Source of the DNA: Aphrocallistes beatrix
Lineage: Eukaryota > Porifera > Hexactinellida > Sceptrulophora > Aphrocallistidae
Assembly: GCA_963281255.1 (NCBI GenBank)
Contig: OY725488.1
Span: 11,753,524-11,817,523 of the forward strand
DNA length: 64,000 nt
Direction of reading: 5' to 3'
Shown one piece after another: positions 22,945 to 34,567 of the stretch. The first letter of the stretch is position 1. Every line of letters starts with the position of its first letter. The position numbers and the translations under genes were made by a program. Under the pieces are notes generated by a model, which made no database searches, was not told the DNA's origin, and worked only from the letters and a program-made list of their open reading frames with translations.

Positions 22945-23428
22945 CAGTCTATTTTATCATCACTAACTGTTACAATTTATGAAATGGTATAGCTAAATGA
23001 TAGAGAAAGATTATATTTCTATATATGTATGTAACAATTATACTATCTGGGGTATAATTCTATGTAGGCACACAGTTACTATAACTTAAAGTTCATGATG
23101 ATATATTATGCAACTTTAAAATGCAAGATGAAATGTGATATATATAACGATAAGATTAATAGTGATCTTTAAATGGACTGAATGCTCCGTATTTTACTTA
23201 CTGAAAGCATTGTTTGCTTAGTCCAGTTGAACTTGTGACAAGAAAATCTCAAATCATATATCCTAGTCATGTGTGAACTAAACAACTTCGGGGACATTTC
23301 AGTCAGATGGCTAAGAGCAAAAATTCAGAATTATAGCAGTTTGTTAGTGATTCAATGATCTAGTTTGGGATTCTATGGAGTAAAACCATAGAAAATATTG
23401 TATTGTAGAATGATCTAGAATATTGTAT

Positions 23429-23625
23429 ACAAGCGCGCTTCTCTTGCTTGCGCTGCGCTGCTGGCAGACACTTTGTGTCCACCGGAAGTGTCCACTGGAA
23501 GCGCCCTTCGGGCGCCTGGGGTCACATTGATTAATTATAAGGGAGATTACATCTTTAAATATGTCTGTCTTACTGCAAAAATCGTTATCATCTAAAAATC
23601 ATCAGATTCGTCAATCTAAAATTTT
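23429..23625 (+). repeat. repeat family A head fragment with variant hairpin
   Basis: Head ACAAGCGCGCTTCTCTTGC and a hairpin AGCGCCCTTCGGGCGCCT. The stem bases differ from other copies in a paired way. Truncated after about 200 bp. Confidence 0.65.
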
Positions 23626-23975
23626 TTTTCACTTCACAGTGCATTAATAGAAAAGGTTAAGGGAAAGCAATTTGTAAAGATGCTGTTGTAATGAATCGAG
23701 CTATTCGCAAAACGGCAGCCCTAGCATTTATACCTGCAATTCTAGTTCTTCTTGGCTAGGAAATCGTTAAATCATTGCCACTTTCATCTTTACAAAAGTG
23801 GATTTATTAAATACTTTGAATACTTTAGAGTTGGTTGGTAAGGCAGTTTCCACCCATTTTGTGGAATGTATTCTGCTATCACACACACTGTCCTAGAGTT
23901 AGCTAATAATAATCTATAGGGATTCCATGGAAATTGTCCCTCGGACTAATTTTCTAGTGACAGTCCAACAACCTA

Positions 23976-24116
23976 CAGTAGAACCTCTCGTTAATACGAA
24001 TGCGGATAATACAAAACTCAGGATAATAAGGAATTATCCGTGGAGAAGAGAACACTCCAAATAGCACGAACAAATTTCGACTGTCCCCTGGTATTCGTAC
24101 TAACTAGGTTCTACTG
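23976..24116. mobile_element. pogo-like MITE, complete
   Basis: Ends CAGTAGAACCT and AGGTTCTACTG, with TA on each side (23974-23975, 24117-24118). 141 bp. The flanking 120 bp and the element are duplicated at 21.24-21.49 kb. Confidence 0.8.
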
Positions 24117-24758
24117 TATTTTAAATTTTTATCTTTTTATAAATACAGTTTTGTAGGCTTAATGGAAGAATCAATTGACGGAGAATAATAAGAGGTGATA
24201 CAGATGATATGTTGGTGGATCAATGGTTTTAATTTCCAGGACAAAGACATTGGAAAGTTCCTGCGAGAGGACAGTGATGTCAGAGTGGAGTGGTAGAGGT
24301 TGCTATTGATGTAGATCAAGCAGGGAATTCGCTTTGCGAAATAGGGATCGCTGGTTGTGATCAACCTGAGTAATCCAATCAGAGTAGAATTTGCTACGCT
24401 CCAAGTTCATTGGGTTTGTCGAAACATTCCGCTTCTGCTTAAAATCAGCAGATAACTTTTGCTCACAACATGCTTAGTTATTTTGATTGCCTTAGTGAAC
24501 CAGAGGATGCGACGATGGGATCATTAAGATGATTTTGGTTCGAGAAGATGCATAGCAGTCGTAAAGGGTAAATGATTTCACCCCAAAAATAAACTGTCAG
24601 AAATTACATCAATCCAAAACTTTTTTTGTAATTCTTCTATTTCACATCATAATCTTTATTATCACAATTACGATATCAATAATTTCTAACAGAGAAAATA
24701 ATTAATTACAAACAACAAATAATTATTTAATATTTATAATAGAATAAGTGGAAAACTG

Positions 24759-25365
24759 TTACTCGTCGTCTATTACAACTTCACTGCTAAAACTGTCCGA
24801 AGTAAAATATGACTGATAGCGGCAGTTAATTAGGTCTGTAACAGGCTGAAAATGTTCATCAAAATTAGTTAGGTACATCGCTTGGTTAGATCTGTGCTTT
24901 TCATAAAAATGGTAGCGATACCATCTTATTTCGTTGTATGTTTTCTTCGAATCACAATGGAAGTTCGCAACAAACAGGTCTATCCCTAACATCATGGATA
25001 CTGCCATTATTTCGATGTCGGTTGCCCAAATATGATCACTACCCATTTGTGACTGTAAAAGATAGTGCTTTGATGATAGATTGCTAAGTTTTAATTCAAG
25101 GTAGCGTGTAATGTAGCTAGCTCCTTGAACTCCAATAAATCTATAAACCTCCCCGCGAATTTTCTCGTGGTGATTCTCTGAACCCGTTAGTGCGGCTAAG
25201 ATAGCTCTGAAAAAGCAGTTACCATCGCGTTCTATGGGATAATGTTCAAGGAAATGAAACCTCCTAGCGGTCTTTCAACGTAATAATCTGCCTGAGGTAG
25301 TTTTTTCTCGAATGGAAGTTGTAACAGATTGCACTTTGATATTTTCCATTCTCTAGATATGAAGA
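24759..25365 (-). pseudogene. OTU-type cysteine protease, one frameshift
   Basis: OTU proteases cleave ubiquitin or Ubl bonds. Reading down from about 25365, the sequence gives REWKISKCNLLQLPFEKK, a 1-nt frame change near 25265, then IERDGNCFFRAILAALTGSE with the OTU signature D-G-N-C (nucleophile Cys). Next come a helical stretch, WATDIEIMAVSMMLGIDLFV, and QAMYLTNFDEHFQPV with the expected catalytic His, ending at a stop at 24759. The ATG at 25046 lies between nucleophile and His and is not the true start. The N-terminal exon or start is not identified. This OTU subfamily (LxLPF block before DGNC) is common in invertebrate genomes and sometimes rides on transposons. Integrase fragments lie 1.1-2 kb upstream on the same strand, so it may be transposon cargo rather than a partner of the Ubls. 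Confidence 0.65.
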
Positions 25366-25506
25366 ATAATTAGGAATGTCTTGATTTTTTAATTGATGAA
25401 ATGTATAAGGGAGCGATTTGAGATCTTGTTGAGTTCTTGAGACAATCAGCTGATCTTCTAGATATTCTATTACCTATATTTACGTACATATTAATTTTAT
25501 CAATTT

Positions 25507-25827
25507 TTAAAAAGAATAAATAAACCCAAATTTACTCACGGTTGCATAGAGGATCTGATAAACATAGTCAAATGGTTTTGTATGAGGAAGTTGAGAAGTT
25601 GCTTTCTCTGAGTACAAGTAAAATAATATAGGGTGTATATACATCATATATCTTTCTTTATATGCCTGATAATTTCCTCCTAAAGGTAAAATATTATACG
25701 ATACATACTTCGAAACAAAGAACAAAAACATAGAATAAACCAAAAATACCTTTAAACATAACAAAGAGCGCATTATTGCTCTGGCTGGTATACCATAAGT
25801 ATAGGTTATCAAACACTTCGTATCCAC
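25507..25827 (-). CDS. possible exon, unrecognised
   Basis: An open stretch of 106 codons on the same strand, upstream of the OTU sequence. Its end (LYSEKATSQLPHTKPFDYVY... then a GTGAGT donor at the ATVSK position) looks like an exon that could splice to sequence starting near 25473, and its middle (VFLVYSMFLFFVSKY) is AT-rich and may be intron. I recognise no family. It could be an upstream exon of the OTU gene or chance. Confidence 0.25.
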   Translation of the reverse strand: MDTKCLITYTYGIPARAIMRSLLCLKVFLVYSMFLFFVSKYVSYNILPLGGNYQAYKERYMMYIHPILFYLYSEKATSQLPHTKPFDYVYQILYATVSKFGFIYSF

Positions 25828-26467
25828 CTAAATATAGTACACTTTTGTAAGAATCAGCAGTGTCTCTCCCTATACACTAAACTTAGACTTAGTTAGACTT
25901 AGTCAAACTAAGTTTTGGTTTTGATATTGTGAATGTTGATCATTAAAATTCTTGTTTGTGATTACTAGTATAATTTATCACAGCATATCTGCACAAATTC
26001 TAAATGTATATAAAGACCTTGACGTGTTTGTCTCTACTCGTTTGAAGAATTGATGCTTGACTCCCTAGTTTAACATAGTTTAACATAAATTTAATTATTT
26101 AAACAAGTAGACCCTCGCTACTTGAACTGTCCTGTAGATCATTCAAACGTTACATAATTATGATAATATTATCGCTAAAATGGCCTCAAACATACCCTAC
26201 CCACTTCAGTCACACCATGTCACAAAATAGATACCCCTCCTTCAACATTACATAATGCTAAAACCATTTCATTGAATATATCCGATATGATTTATACATT
26301 TTACAAGTAGCAAGGAATATTCAACATTTTCCCTCCGATACTGCGTTACGTTGCGCAACCACTAAGCACCCTTACCCACTAACAATTTTGCAGCTTATTA
26401 AGCAGCGGAACTAGAATAGTCCGCAGTATATTTATTAATAGTACACAAGATAATAATGAATTAATTC

Positions 26468-26810
26468 TCAATTTCGTAATATAACACGAACCTTGCTTGT
26501 AAATTCTTTGCCTTGGTCATGCTGAATAATTATTGGAACGCCGTAGATCAGATAAATTTCAGAGAGTGCGTTGATAACTGATTTCGTTGTTTTGGACTGT
26601 AACGCTCTTGCAGCAACGAACTTGGTTAGGTAGCATACAACCACTAACACATGTCTGTATCCTTCTGGAATAGCTGGCAAATCAGTTATTAAATCCATAC
26701 CGATATGATGCCAAGGAGACTTTGGTGGTGCTATTGGTTGCAATTTTCGCTGAGGTTGTGGCAAAAGAGGAGTCTCATTTGGCACTTGTGACAACTTTTA
26801 CACTATAAGC
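26468..26810 (-). pseudogene. integrase core fragment
   Basis: Contains the inter-domain block PPKSPWHHIGMDLITDLP and the first two acidic residues of an rve core (D in MDLI; D in IQHDQGKEF). It stops at 26468 before the catalytic Glu. The zinc-binding SCHKC block just upstream is in another frame. A truncated GIN1/Ty3-like integrase. Confidence 0.6.
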
Positions 26811-27076
26811 AAAATTTAATCCTCACGGATCAGTTTTCGGTATCAGAGCTAACTTCTGAAGTTTTAAAACGATTTGCAAATTTTTACTGCAGATTCATAT
26901 CTCATAGTTATGCAAAATTCGAATAAAAACAGGAAAGTTGAAGGGAGAATTTTTTATTCCCAAATTGGGACCAAATTTTGTAAACCTTCCCTTAATTAGA
27001 TAACTTCACATGTTTAACGTATTTATATTTGTTAAATTAATTGGTAATGATGATGATTATGATATAATACACTAAC

Positions 27077-27226
27077 CTTATAAAGAAGATTGTCTCCGCC
27101 TAATTGAAATGATGAACCAAATGTTTTAAAATTAGCTCTTGCAAATTTTGTAGTTGACAGTAGACGAGAAGGTATGGTCTTTGTTGTTAAATAATTAACA
27201 AGTTCTCTATATTCTGAATCGTCCAT
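27077..27226 (-). pseudogene. integrase N-terminal exon fragment
   Basis: 50 codons beginning MDDSEYRELVNYLTTK and ending DNLLYK at a GTTAGT donor. The pattern of a short helix, then a basic FKTFG stretch, then LLYK precedes the H2C2 zinc domain of gypsy/Ginger integrases. It probably belonged with the core fragment at 26.47-26.81 kb. Confidence 0.4.
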
Positions 27227-27289
27227 ATTATCAAGATAGATTATTATTATTATTAACAAATACAATAACTTGGGGTAAATATTTGACAT

Positions 27290-28108
27290 TAAATACTAGG
27301 AGTGTGGTGTTAAAAGATAATCAAATCTCGACTAGGGATGGAAGTTTTTTATTACTGCTAAGATTAGGGTAGTAAAAATCTCACGGTAGTAGAAATCTCA
27401 TGCAACAGCACTATTAGTAAGATTATAGTCATGAGAGTTGTAGTACATCGAAAAAATGTAATGCAATGAAGTACTTTGCTGTTCTTGATTGTGTAGACTA
27501 GAAACCAGGTGAAAATTTCTTTGGGACACATTTACTACAATTTCAGCAGGAAAATAATGACTTAATGATGCACTCATACAATAATAATGATATTTTATAT
27601 GTTGTGATCATTTAAGTATAGAAATCGACATACAAAAACTTATAACTCTCATATGTGCCAACCATTTCATTTTTTGCTGGATATCCTGCTTTTTTTACTT
27701 TTCTATGAGCTAATTTTCACGATGTCCGTTGCACCCACTAAATTCAACATCGTGTCCTGATTGTATCATGGCTTAATTTAGCATGTCTGAACCCTAAAAA
27801 AATAACATTTTTAATGCACTTAACATTTGAATAGGATCTGAGCCGATTTAACATGTCTTATTGGGAGCAATTTTGAAATATATAGTGTATATAGTATATA
27901 TATATGGCATTTCCTCACTTAAGTACTTGTCAACAAGGTGATTATATTTTGATGTATGTATTAAACATATTGTAGATATTAAATGAATGTAAAATAATAA
28001 ACACTATATTAATATCTAAATATTAATATCTAAATTATTAGTGTAATTTCCAAATTCCATTCCAGTATTCTATTCTAACTTAACCATTAAATATCCTTCC
28101 TGATTCAT
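27290..28108. other. intergenic, 3' flank of RBR2
   Basis: AT-rich with no supported ORF. Includes a short TA-rich stretch near 27885-27905. Nothing else identified. Confidence 0.4.
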
Positions 28109-28930
28109 TTACTTCCTCAGTTTAGTTTGGATAGGAGCAGCTGTACATGTTATTTCTGTATAGTTTCTCCCTCGACACACGAGACTGCCTTCTCTAGTCT
28201 TGGCTAGGCAAATGAAGCAAAATTTATTTCCACATCTATTGCAAGTCATTTCATTACAACCACCTTCATGCTGAATAACTGTAAAACACTCTGGACAAGC
28301 TCTTTTTTTAGGTACAAATACCACTTTACCGTTTTTGTCCTTAAAATCCATCTGAGGACTTTTTCGAAGTTCGTCAATTGTTTCCCTGAAACACTCCAAA
28401 TTACCACATTCTTTATAGTTACCTGCATTCTTCCACTCCCTCAGGCAATACCAGCAAAATTCGTATTGTTTTCCTTGTTTCTTCGTACAATTAGCACATA
28501 TCACCTGAGGCTGCTCTGAATTAACTCTTTTGCAATAGCTCTGACAACCGGGACACAACTGGATATCTTGACTCTCATAGAAGTTAATTGATATGGCAGC
28601 TTCAAGAAATTGTTTTTCTTCATCACTTGGAAGACCAAATTTAATGATATCAGCAAATTCGATAATGGATGTGCAGCTAAAACAGCTGATCTGGTGTTTT
28701 AAATGTGTAATCTGTCCCCAAGCATAGACCAGCAGATCATCAGGACAGATAAAATGACCACATGGCAACCTAAGGCCGCTATCATCATAGCAAACACAAC
28801 ATTCTCCTTGAGGGTGAACAAATGATACTGTCCTCGTCTCGTCTCTTTTTTTGAAATGCTCTGGCCCCTTTCGAGCGTCCCAGATGTTGACATGATAAGT
28901 TTCAAACGCACTTTTGCTAGCACCTGACAT
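28109..28930 (-). CDS. RBR (RING-IBR-RING) E3 ligase paralog 2, most divergent
   Basis: 273 aa, single exon. RING1: C44, C47, C57, H59, C62, Asp65 in place of Cys, C83, C86. IBR: C126, C129, C145, C148, the FCWYC pair C159/C162, and C175/C180. RING2: C212, C215, catalytic-type C225 in HEGGCNEMTC, C230, C233, C238, C241. It is closest to canonical RBR RING2 wording (GGCNEMTC) and differs from the other paralogs throughout, for example IISFADI replaced by IIEFADI-type wording, yet keeps the shared frame RDETRTVSF at the N terminus and the APIQTKLRK tail. Its divergence parallels that of the neighbouring Ubl3 exon 1.2 kb upstream, which may mark an older cassette. Met at 28930 is the first in frame. 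Confidence 0.87.
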   Translation of the reverse strand: MSGASKSAFETYHVNIWDARKGPEHFKKRDETRTVSFVHPQGECCVCYDDSGLRLPCGHFICPDDLLVYAWGQITHLKHQISCFSCTSIIEFADIIKFGLPSDEEKQFLEAAISINFYESQDIQLCPGCQSYCKRVNSEQPQVICANCTKKQGKQYEFCWYCLREWKNAGNYKECGNLECFRETIDELRKSPQMDFKDKNGKVVFVPKKRACPECFTVIQHEGGCNEMTCNRCGNKFCFICLAKTREGSLVCRGRNYTEITCTAAPIQTKLRK

Positions 28931-30161
28931 TCCTAATCTGACAAGATATCTAATAATAAACTACGCAGGAAGACAATCATTTATAAATAAATATCCAATC
29001 TTACAATAGAGGGTGAGTATCATTTTCTGGTTTATTTATTGAAGATCTTGATCTTGTTCTGCGCCAAGTGGAAATTTATCATGATGATATTTTGTAAATC
29101 TCTTATGGTAAGATATACAGTACTATCTACTAGATTAGGTGATAATACCAGAGCATTTCGGAGTGTTCTCCAAAGCTCCTGGTAGCGCTACTAATTTGAG
29201 GAGCGGAAGCCGGAGCTCTCCTATTTTGGGGAGCACACTCATTTTAATAAAGTTTGTTCTTACAATTCCCATGAAATCTATGAGATTTTCTCAATTTCCT
29301 ACGGAAATTAATTTAGGACAAATTTACTTTAGAATGTGAGCTTAAAAAAAGGAATTTATTAGTAAAATTCAAACTTTATTTTTATGCTCTAAATACAACC
29401 TATTCAATTTTTAGCCATAGATAAGTTAATGTATGAAACCCGATTGAATTGAGAATGCACGATGAATTAACAACTAGAGCGCCTAATTAAGTGATTAATT
29501 CCAATTCTTGTATACTTTTTTTCAGTGAAAGTCACATAATTTCCTAAATAAGTACTACAATGTATGTCAGGGGTTACAAAGAGGAAAGAGCACCAACGTG
29601 AGAATAACAAAAAAATGTCAGACAGACCGATACCGCAGCTCCATTAAGTGACTCGTTGGGCAAAGTGAATATTGAAGAAGTGGGAATTTAATAGTAGGTA
29701 AAAGCTAATTTACTAGAATTAACCCAACAATAAGTAATGAATATTAGATCAGAAGAATTAGAGCTTGTGATTAATTTAAATGATTTACTCGATAACATTT
29801 AGGTTTGCCAAGTTGACCCTCCAGGGTATCTGGAGGCCTGCGCTCATAATACCGACCTTTTTTATATCTTAAGCCCGCAGACGACTCAATGGACACGTGT
29901 TCTCTAGCTGTGCTATGCAAGTGCGCGAAACACTTGCGTAGTACGGCTAAAGAACATACTTTTCAATTATAATTAACTTCAGCTGTAATATTAAACCCAG
30001 AAGTTAATTGTTCTGCGCGATTTGTCGTGTTCTAAGTTTTTCATTAACACAAGCATGAAATAGAAATATTATGAAGTTATATGCATACTATATGTAGAGA
30101 GTTGTGAGATAGAACTTAAAGTTAAATAGAACTTATCCAAATTGTAGCATTATATTTGACG
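28931..30161. other. intergenic between Ubl3 and RBR2
   Basis: No gene supported. A short piece near 29160-29230 (GGAGTGTTCTCCAAAGCTCC, GGAGCTCTCCTATTTTGG) is self-complementary. No known repeat family was recognised otherwise. Confidence 0.4.
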
Positions 30162-30353
30162 TTACTGCCCACCACGCACTCTGGCCGCCATTACTATTGT
30201 GGAGTTATTAGTTATTCCATAGTCACATAGCTTCATTACTTGACTTTGTTTTTCATCTTCCAGATTTTTGCCTCGAAAAGATAAAACTTGATCATCTACC
30301 TCAACACCAGTCCTTGAATGTATATCTGCCTTTAACCGTTGAACTGTGTAGTC
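30162..30353 (-). CDS. divergent ubiquitin-like modifier 3, C-terminal exon
   Basis: 63 codons and stop, opening after a splice acceptor (TTTTAG) as DYTVQRLKADIHSRTG and continuing VEVDDQVLSFRGKNLEDEK, DYGITNNSTIVMAARVRGGQ. It matches ubiquitin from the helix to the end: the Lys of GKNLED equals Lys48, and RVRGG corresponds to the RLRGG end, with a single Gln tail. The sequence differs strongly from Ubl1, 4 and 5. No convincing first exon is visible in the next few hundred bases; MITE insertions at 30.59-31.2 kb may have displaced it. A small candidate (MSEYLFTESL, near 30410-30440, donor GTATAT) would lack strands 1-2. It may be a live gene with an unrecognised exon 1, or a relic. Confidence 0.7.
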   Translation of the reverse strand, partial: DYTVQRLKADIHSRTGVEVDDQVLSFRGKNLEDEKQSQVMKLCDYGITNNSTIVMAARVRGGQ

Positions 30354-30769
30354 CTAAAATAAATAGTTGGAATGATGTGTATAATTCTTCCAAAATAAGA
30401 ATCATATACTAGTGATTCAGTAAATAAATATTCAGACATTATCCAGTCAGGATATACGTATATATTTATTTACTAATTTAATAATTATTTACTAATTTAT
30501 AAATTATTTGATGAGATGGGCGTGTCATCGGCGTAATTTGTATATCTAGAACCTCCAAATTTGATGTATCTGTCCAAATTGTGAGACAAATTTTATTCTT
30601 TGTCTCTGAACCCCAGTTGGTTCATTTGCCCCCTACGAAACATCTTGGCTACGCCCATGATCTGAGCATATAGAAGTAAAAATTTATCTGGGGATGCTAA
30701 CCCCACACACCTCCAAATAAAGTCGCTCGCTATGCTCATGTTTTGTTTAAAATGGGCAGTACCTATAAG

Positions 30770-30860
30770 CAGGGGCGCCGACACTTTTCGAAATTTATGG
30801 GCAAATTTGTAGTTCTTGGGGGCTCGAGCCCCCCCAGCTCCCCCGGGTTCGGCGCCTATG
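30770..30860. mobile_element. short hAT-type MITE
   Basis: Ends CAGGGGCGCCGA and TCGGCGCCTATG, flanked by CCTATAAG and CCTATAAT (8-bp duplication with one mismatch). 91 bp. Confidence 0.65.
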
Positions 30861-30891
30861 CCTATAATGACATCTCGTTTATAGGGTTGCC

Positions 30892-31207
30892 AACTCGACT
30901 CAGTTGTATTCCGGGAGGATGATTTCGGGGGTAGATAGTTCGTGACAGCTACATATTTGAAATGTGAACAAATTAGGCAAGCCTAAGGCTAATAGTCCAT
31001 ATATATATAACAACCAATGCTCTAAAAAAGAAAGGCCTACTTCTCCTCCCCTAGCATCCCTCACAATTGTTAAGAATCAGAGTCAAGGTCAGTAATCCCA
31101 TGGATTTAATATTAACATATTAACATTTTGGATTAAAAAATCTCCCGGATTTGATTAGCGGATTTCCGGGAGACTGAGCCTGATTCCGGGAGTCTCCCGG
31201 CCAATCT
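30892..31207. mobile_element. hAT-like MITE
   Basis: Inverted ends AGGGTTGCCAAC and GTTGGCAACCCT. Inner motifs TTCCGGGAG and CTCCCGG recur. No coding capacity. Confidence 0.6.
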
Positions 31208-31209
31208 GG

Positions 31210-32128
31210 GAGGGTTGGCAACCCTAGGTTGCAGTCAATGTAATTTTTTTAATAAAGAGAAAATAAGATTTATTAAAATATTACATTTAGGGAAAGATTT
31301 CCATTTTGAGAAATTATACAATATTGATACGAGTTTATTTATTAAAACTAACCTTGATTTCACTATTAGATATGGCTATTGTCCTAGTCTTTCCTTCAAA
31401 TCCTTCAACAAAAATATTGTTCATTATTTATCAAATTAGAATTTTTATTTTGATTGAATATATTTATTGTGAATACTGAAATATATAATTCTCTACTATT
31501 GTACTTAAGTAACACTGATTAGGATTCTTCTCATGGATTCTAGAATGTTCTTAGGTAACCAAAAACAACTACGTAGTTTGTAGCTCCTTAATAGAGCTTC
31601 AGCGTGTTTAGTACTGTTTCAACGGATTTTGACCACCTACGGATTCTGACCACATATCATACAAATATGCATTATGGTTAATGGACGATGGATATTTCAT
31701 TACCTACGGATTCTGACCCCAGCAATTACTATTGAATATAATACTAACAAATCGCTCTATAGTGAATTTGTACATAGGGAGTGATAATTTAATATGCATA
31801 ACTAACATAAACTTTCTATTCTCCTGCTGTTATTCTCACATTTTTGTGAAAATTATCCCAATTTAGCAAGTACCTGTACTAAGAAATTTGTTTTCTATAT
31901 TTTACCTAGCCTAATAAAATACGTATTTCATAATAGTCAATTGTCAGTTCTTCCCCCAACTGATTCCGTTCTAAAGTAAATTTTCACAAAATGGTAGAAA
32001 AGGAATATAATAATTACAGTTAAGAATAATAGTATTTAACTCAAGAATCAAAAGGATAAAATACAATACAGCACCGTTTCTTATATAGTCACATATGTTC
32101 TTATCCATGTAACAAGTCTCTACTGAAA
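31210..32128. other. intergenic, 3' flank of the RBR3 relic
   Basis: No gene supported. Bases from about 31970 to 32128 match the 3' flank of RBR5 (36.81-36.94 kb), showing that RBR3 and RBR5 were duplicated with their flanks. Confidence 0.5.
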
Positions 32129-32955
32129 TTACTTTAGCTTGGTCTGGATAGGAGCAGGACTGCATCTAATCCCAGTTTCATTCCAGCTAATGCTTTTACA
32201 GGATTTACTAGCTGAGAGGCAAATAAAGCAAAAGATGTGCTTGCAGATGGAAGAAGAACATGTGAAAGTATTGCAACCGCCGGTATGTTCTAACATTGTT
32301 TGACATCGAGGACAAGCTCTCATTGTTGGAATAGTTACTTTTTTGCCAATAGAATCTCGAAATTCCATTTTCGGAGAGTTTATCAGCTTTTCTATTAGCT
32401 CTGTCTTGCAATTTGCATTTCCACACACTTGTTTATCTGAAGCAATTTTTCCATTCACGCATACAGTACCAGCAAAACATAAAAAATCTTCCAGCCTTCT
32501 TAGGACAGACAGTACAATGGACTTGTGGATTATCTGTCCTAGTCCTCTGACAGAGAGTTCGACACTGAGGACATTCTTGTATATCTTGACTCTCATAGAA
32601 GTTAGTTGTTATAGCAGTAATGAAAAATTGCTTTTTGTCTAAGAGTTGGTAGGCCAAGTTTAATAATACAAATATCATCCTGATTTATAGGTTCTTCGCA
32701 CTCATTACAGTCAATCTCATGCTTCATGTTACTTAACTGTTCCCATGTCCAAGTTAGAAGACAATCTGGACATATGTAATGATCACATGCCATCCTTAAA
32801 CCGCTATCATCGAAGCATGTGTTACATTGCCCTCTTGGATGGAATAATACAGTCCTTGTCTGATCTCTTGTTTCTCTGAAATATTCTCCACGACTTCTTG
32901 CAGCACAAAATTTCTACTCTAATGTTTGAAAATGGATTTGATTCACATTTAGTTA
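32129..32955 (-). pseudogene. RBR E3 ligase paralog 3, broken
   Basis: The full RBR order is present but in pieces. The initiator ATG is lost (TCK replaces MAE before SNPFSNI). Indels occur near 32914, near 32670-32690, near 32636 and near 32448 (an extra base within WKNASD). Cys order is retained: RING1 with CPDC (the canonical Cys, not Asp), IBR CPQCRTLC and FCWYC, and RING2 HTGGCNTFTC, ending APIQTKLK. It is closest to paralog 5, with shared 3' flank. At least four separate breaks make it a real pseudogene rather than a sequencing error. Confidence 0.85.
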
Positions 32956-33739
32956 TCAATAGTTTATATCATAAAAATTATTTTTTAAAATAATTGGGCC
33001 ATCTAATTTAAACTTAATAATATCAATAAATAGTATTAGTATTAAAAATGATAACTTATTTTACATATTGAAAATTACAACACAAGTTTTGGTAGTAATA
33101 AGAATAATGAGCTACAATAGTTGACGTAATCCAAGGAGTTTAAAGGAATTAGGAAGATGGTTAATTCAGATTGAACCAACTAATGGCTAAGTGGTAGTAA
33201 ATTACGGAATAAACAATACTGCCTATAACTAGAATGCTTCATTGGAGCCAATCTACATTATTTGATATGTAGAATTCAATGGAGGAACCAGCTTTAATCT
33301 AAAATTGCTCAAAACTGAAGCAAAAATTATGTACAAAAGCAGGATGATAAACCAGTAGCATAAAATTGTGTGCAGCAACCACTATAACTAAATGATGACA
33401 ACAAGCCAAAATACCAATCGAAAGCTAACCCTTTAAATAATATAATAGAGGAATCGAAAATAAACTACATTCATGACCATTTGAAAAAATATAGATATGG
33501 GATTGGAAATTATTGAAAGATCCAAGTAGGTGTAAATTCGAGTGTCAATATTTGTAAGGACATTTTCTAATTTAGATTTAAACATAGCCTACTCTATTTA
33601 AGACCAGGTATCAACCCCATTATACACGTATACTAGAAATCAAAATACTATAAGTCAATGTTTGTATAAATGTAGTAATATAGCATATTAAGTTCATCTA
33701 GGCAAAAATGTCATTTTACCCTAATACTCCCTGGCGACA
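32956..33739. other. intergenic between RBR4 and RBR3 relic
   Basis: AT-rich, no ORF or recognised repeat. The part next to RBR3 resembles the 5' flank of RBR1 (18.66-18.85 kb: AAAATTA...GATGGTTAATTC-type words). Confidence 0.4.
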
Positions 33740-34567
33740 CTACCTTAGCTTGGTCTGAATGGGAGCTGGGCTGCATTTGATACCGGTTTGATTGTAGCTT
33801 ACGCTTCCGCATTTAAGACTGCCATCAATTACCCTTGAAAGACATATGAAGCAAAATTGTTTTCTGCAACTACCACATGTAAATCTGTTGCAACCGCCAG
33901 AATGTTCTAGGAGGGTATGGCACTCTGGACAAGCTCGCCTTGTTGGGATGTTCACCTTTTTTCCGTTACGATCTTTAAATTCTTTTTTTGGTGAGTTAAT
34001 CAGTTTATCGATGTCTTCTTTCTTACAATTCTCATTTCCACACACTTTATTATTGGAAGGGTTATTCCATTTACGTTGACAGTACCAGCAAAACATGAAT
34101 AAATTCAATCCTATAGTAGGACAGACAGTGCAAGGAACTTGCGGATTGTCTGTCCTAGGCCTCTGACAGAGAGTTCGACACTGAGGGCATTCTTGAATAC
34201 CCTCGCTTTCGCAGAAGTTAGTGGTTATCGCAGTGATTAGAAATTGTTCTTCTTCTAGAGTCGGTACCCCAAACTTTATGACGTCATCCTGCTTTATTGG
34301 TTTATTGCATTCATTACAGCCAATCTCAAACTTCATGTTACTTAGCTGTTCCCATGCCCAAGTTAGAAGATCATCTGGACAGATGAAGTGACCACATCCC
34401 ATTAGCAAACCGCTTTCATCAAAACAAGTAGTACATTGACCTTTTGGGTGAGGAAATGATACCGTTCTCTCTTGATCTCTTTTAAAAGAGAAATATCGTC
34501 CACGACTTCTGGCTTCACAAAATTCGATTCCAGCACTTGAAAATGGATTTGATTCACATTCTGCCAT
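33740..34567 (-). CDS. RBR (RING-IBR-RING) E3 ligase paralog 4
   Basis: 275 aa, single exon. RING1: C45, C48, C58, H60, C63, Asp66 replacing Cys, C84, C87. IBR: C127, C130, C146, C149, FCWYC pair C160/C163, and C176/C181. RING2: C213, C216, catalytic-type C226 in HSGGCNRFTC, C231, C234, C239, C242. Tail APIQTKLR. The N terminus MAECESNPFS starts at the first Met. In the IBR, TIGLNL replaces the KKRG/KKAG of the others, a small local divergence. No Ubl lies directly 5'; the next upstream is Ubl4 at 36.2 kb, with a family B repeat array in between. Confidence 0.88.
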   Translation of the reverse strand: MAECESNPFSSAGIEFCEARSRGRYFSFKRDQERTVSFPHPKGQCTTCFDESGLLMGCGHFICPDDLLTWAWEQLSNMKFEIGCNECNKPIKQDDVIKFGVPTLEEEQFLITAITTNFCESEGIQECPQCRTLCQRPRTDNPQVPCTVCPTIGLNLFMFCWYCQRKWNNPSNNKVCGNENCKKEDIDKLINSPKKEFKDRNGKKVNIPTRRACPECHTLLEHSGGCNRFTCGSCRKQFCFICLSRVIDGSLKCGSVSYNQTGIKCSPAPIQTKLR

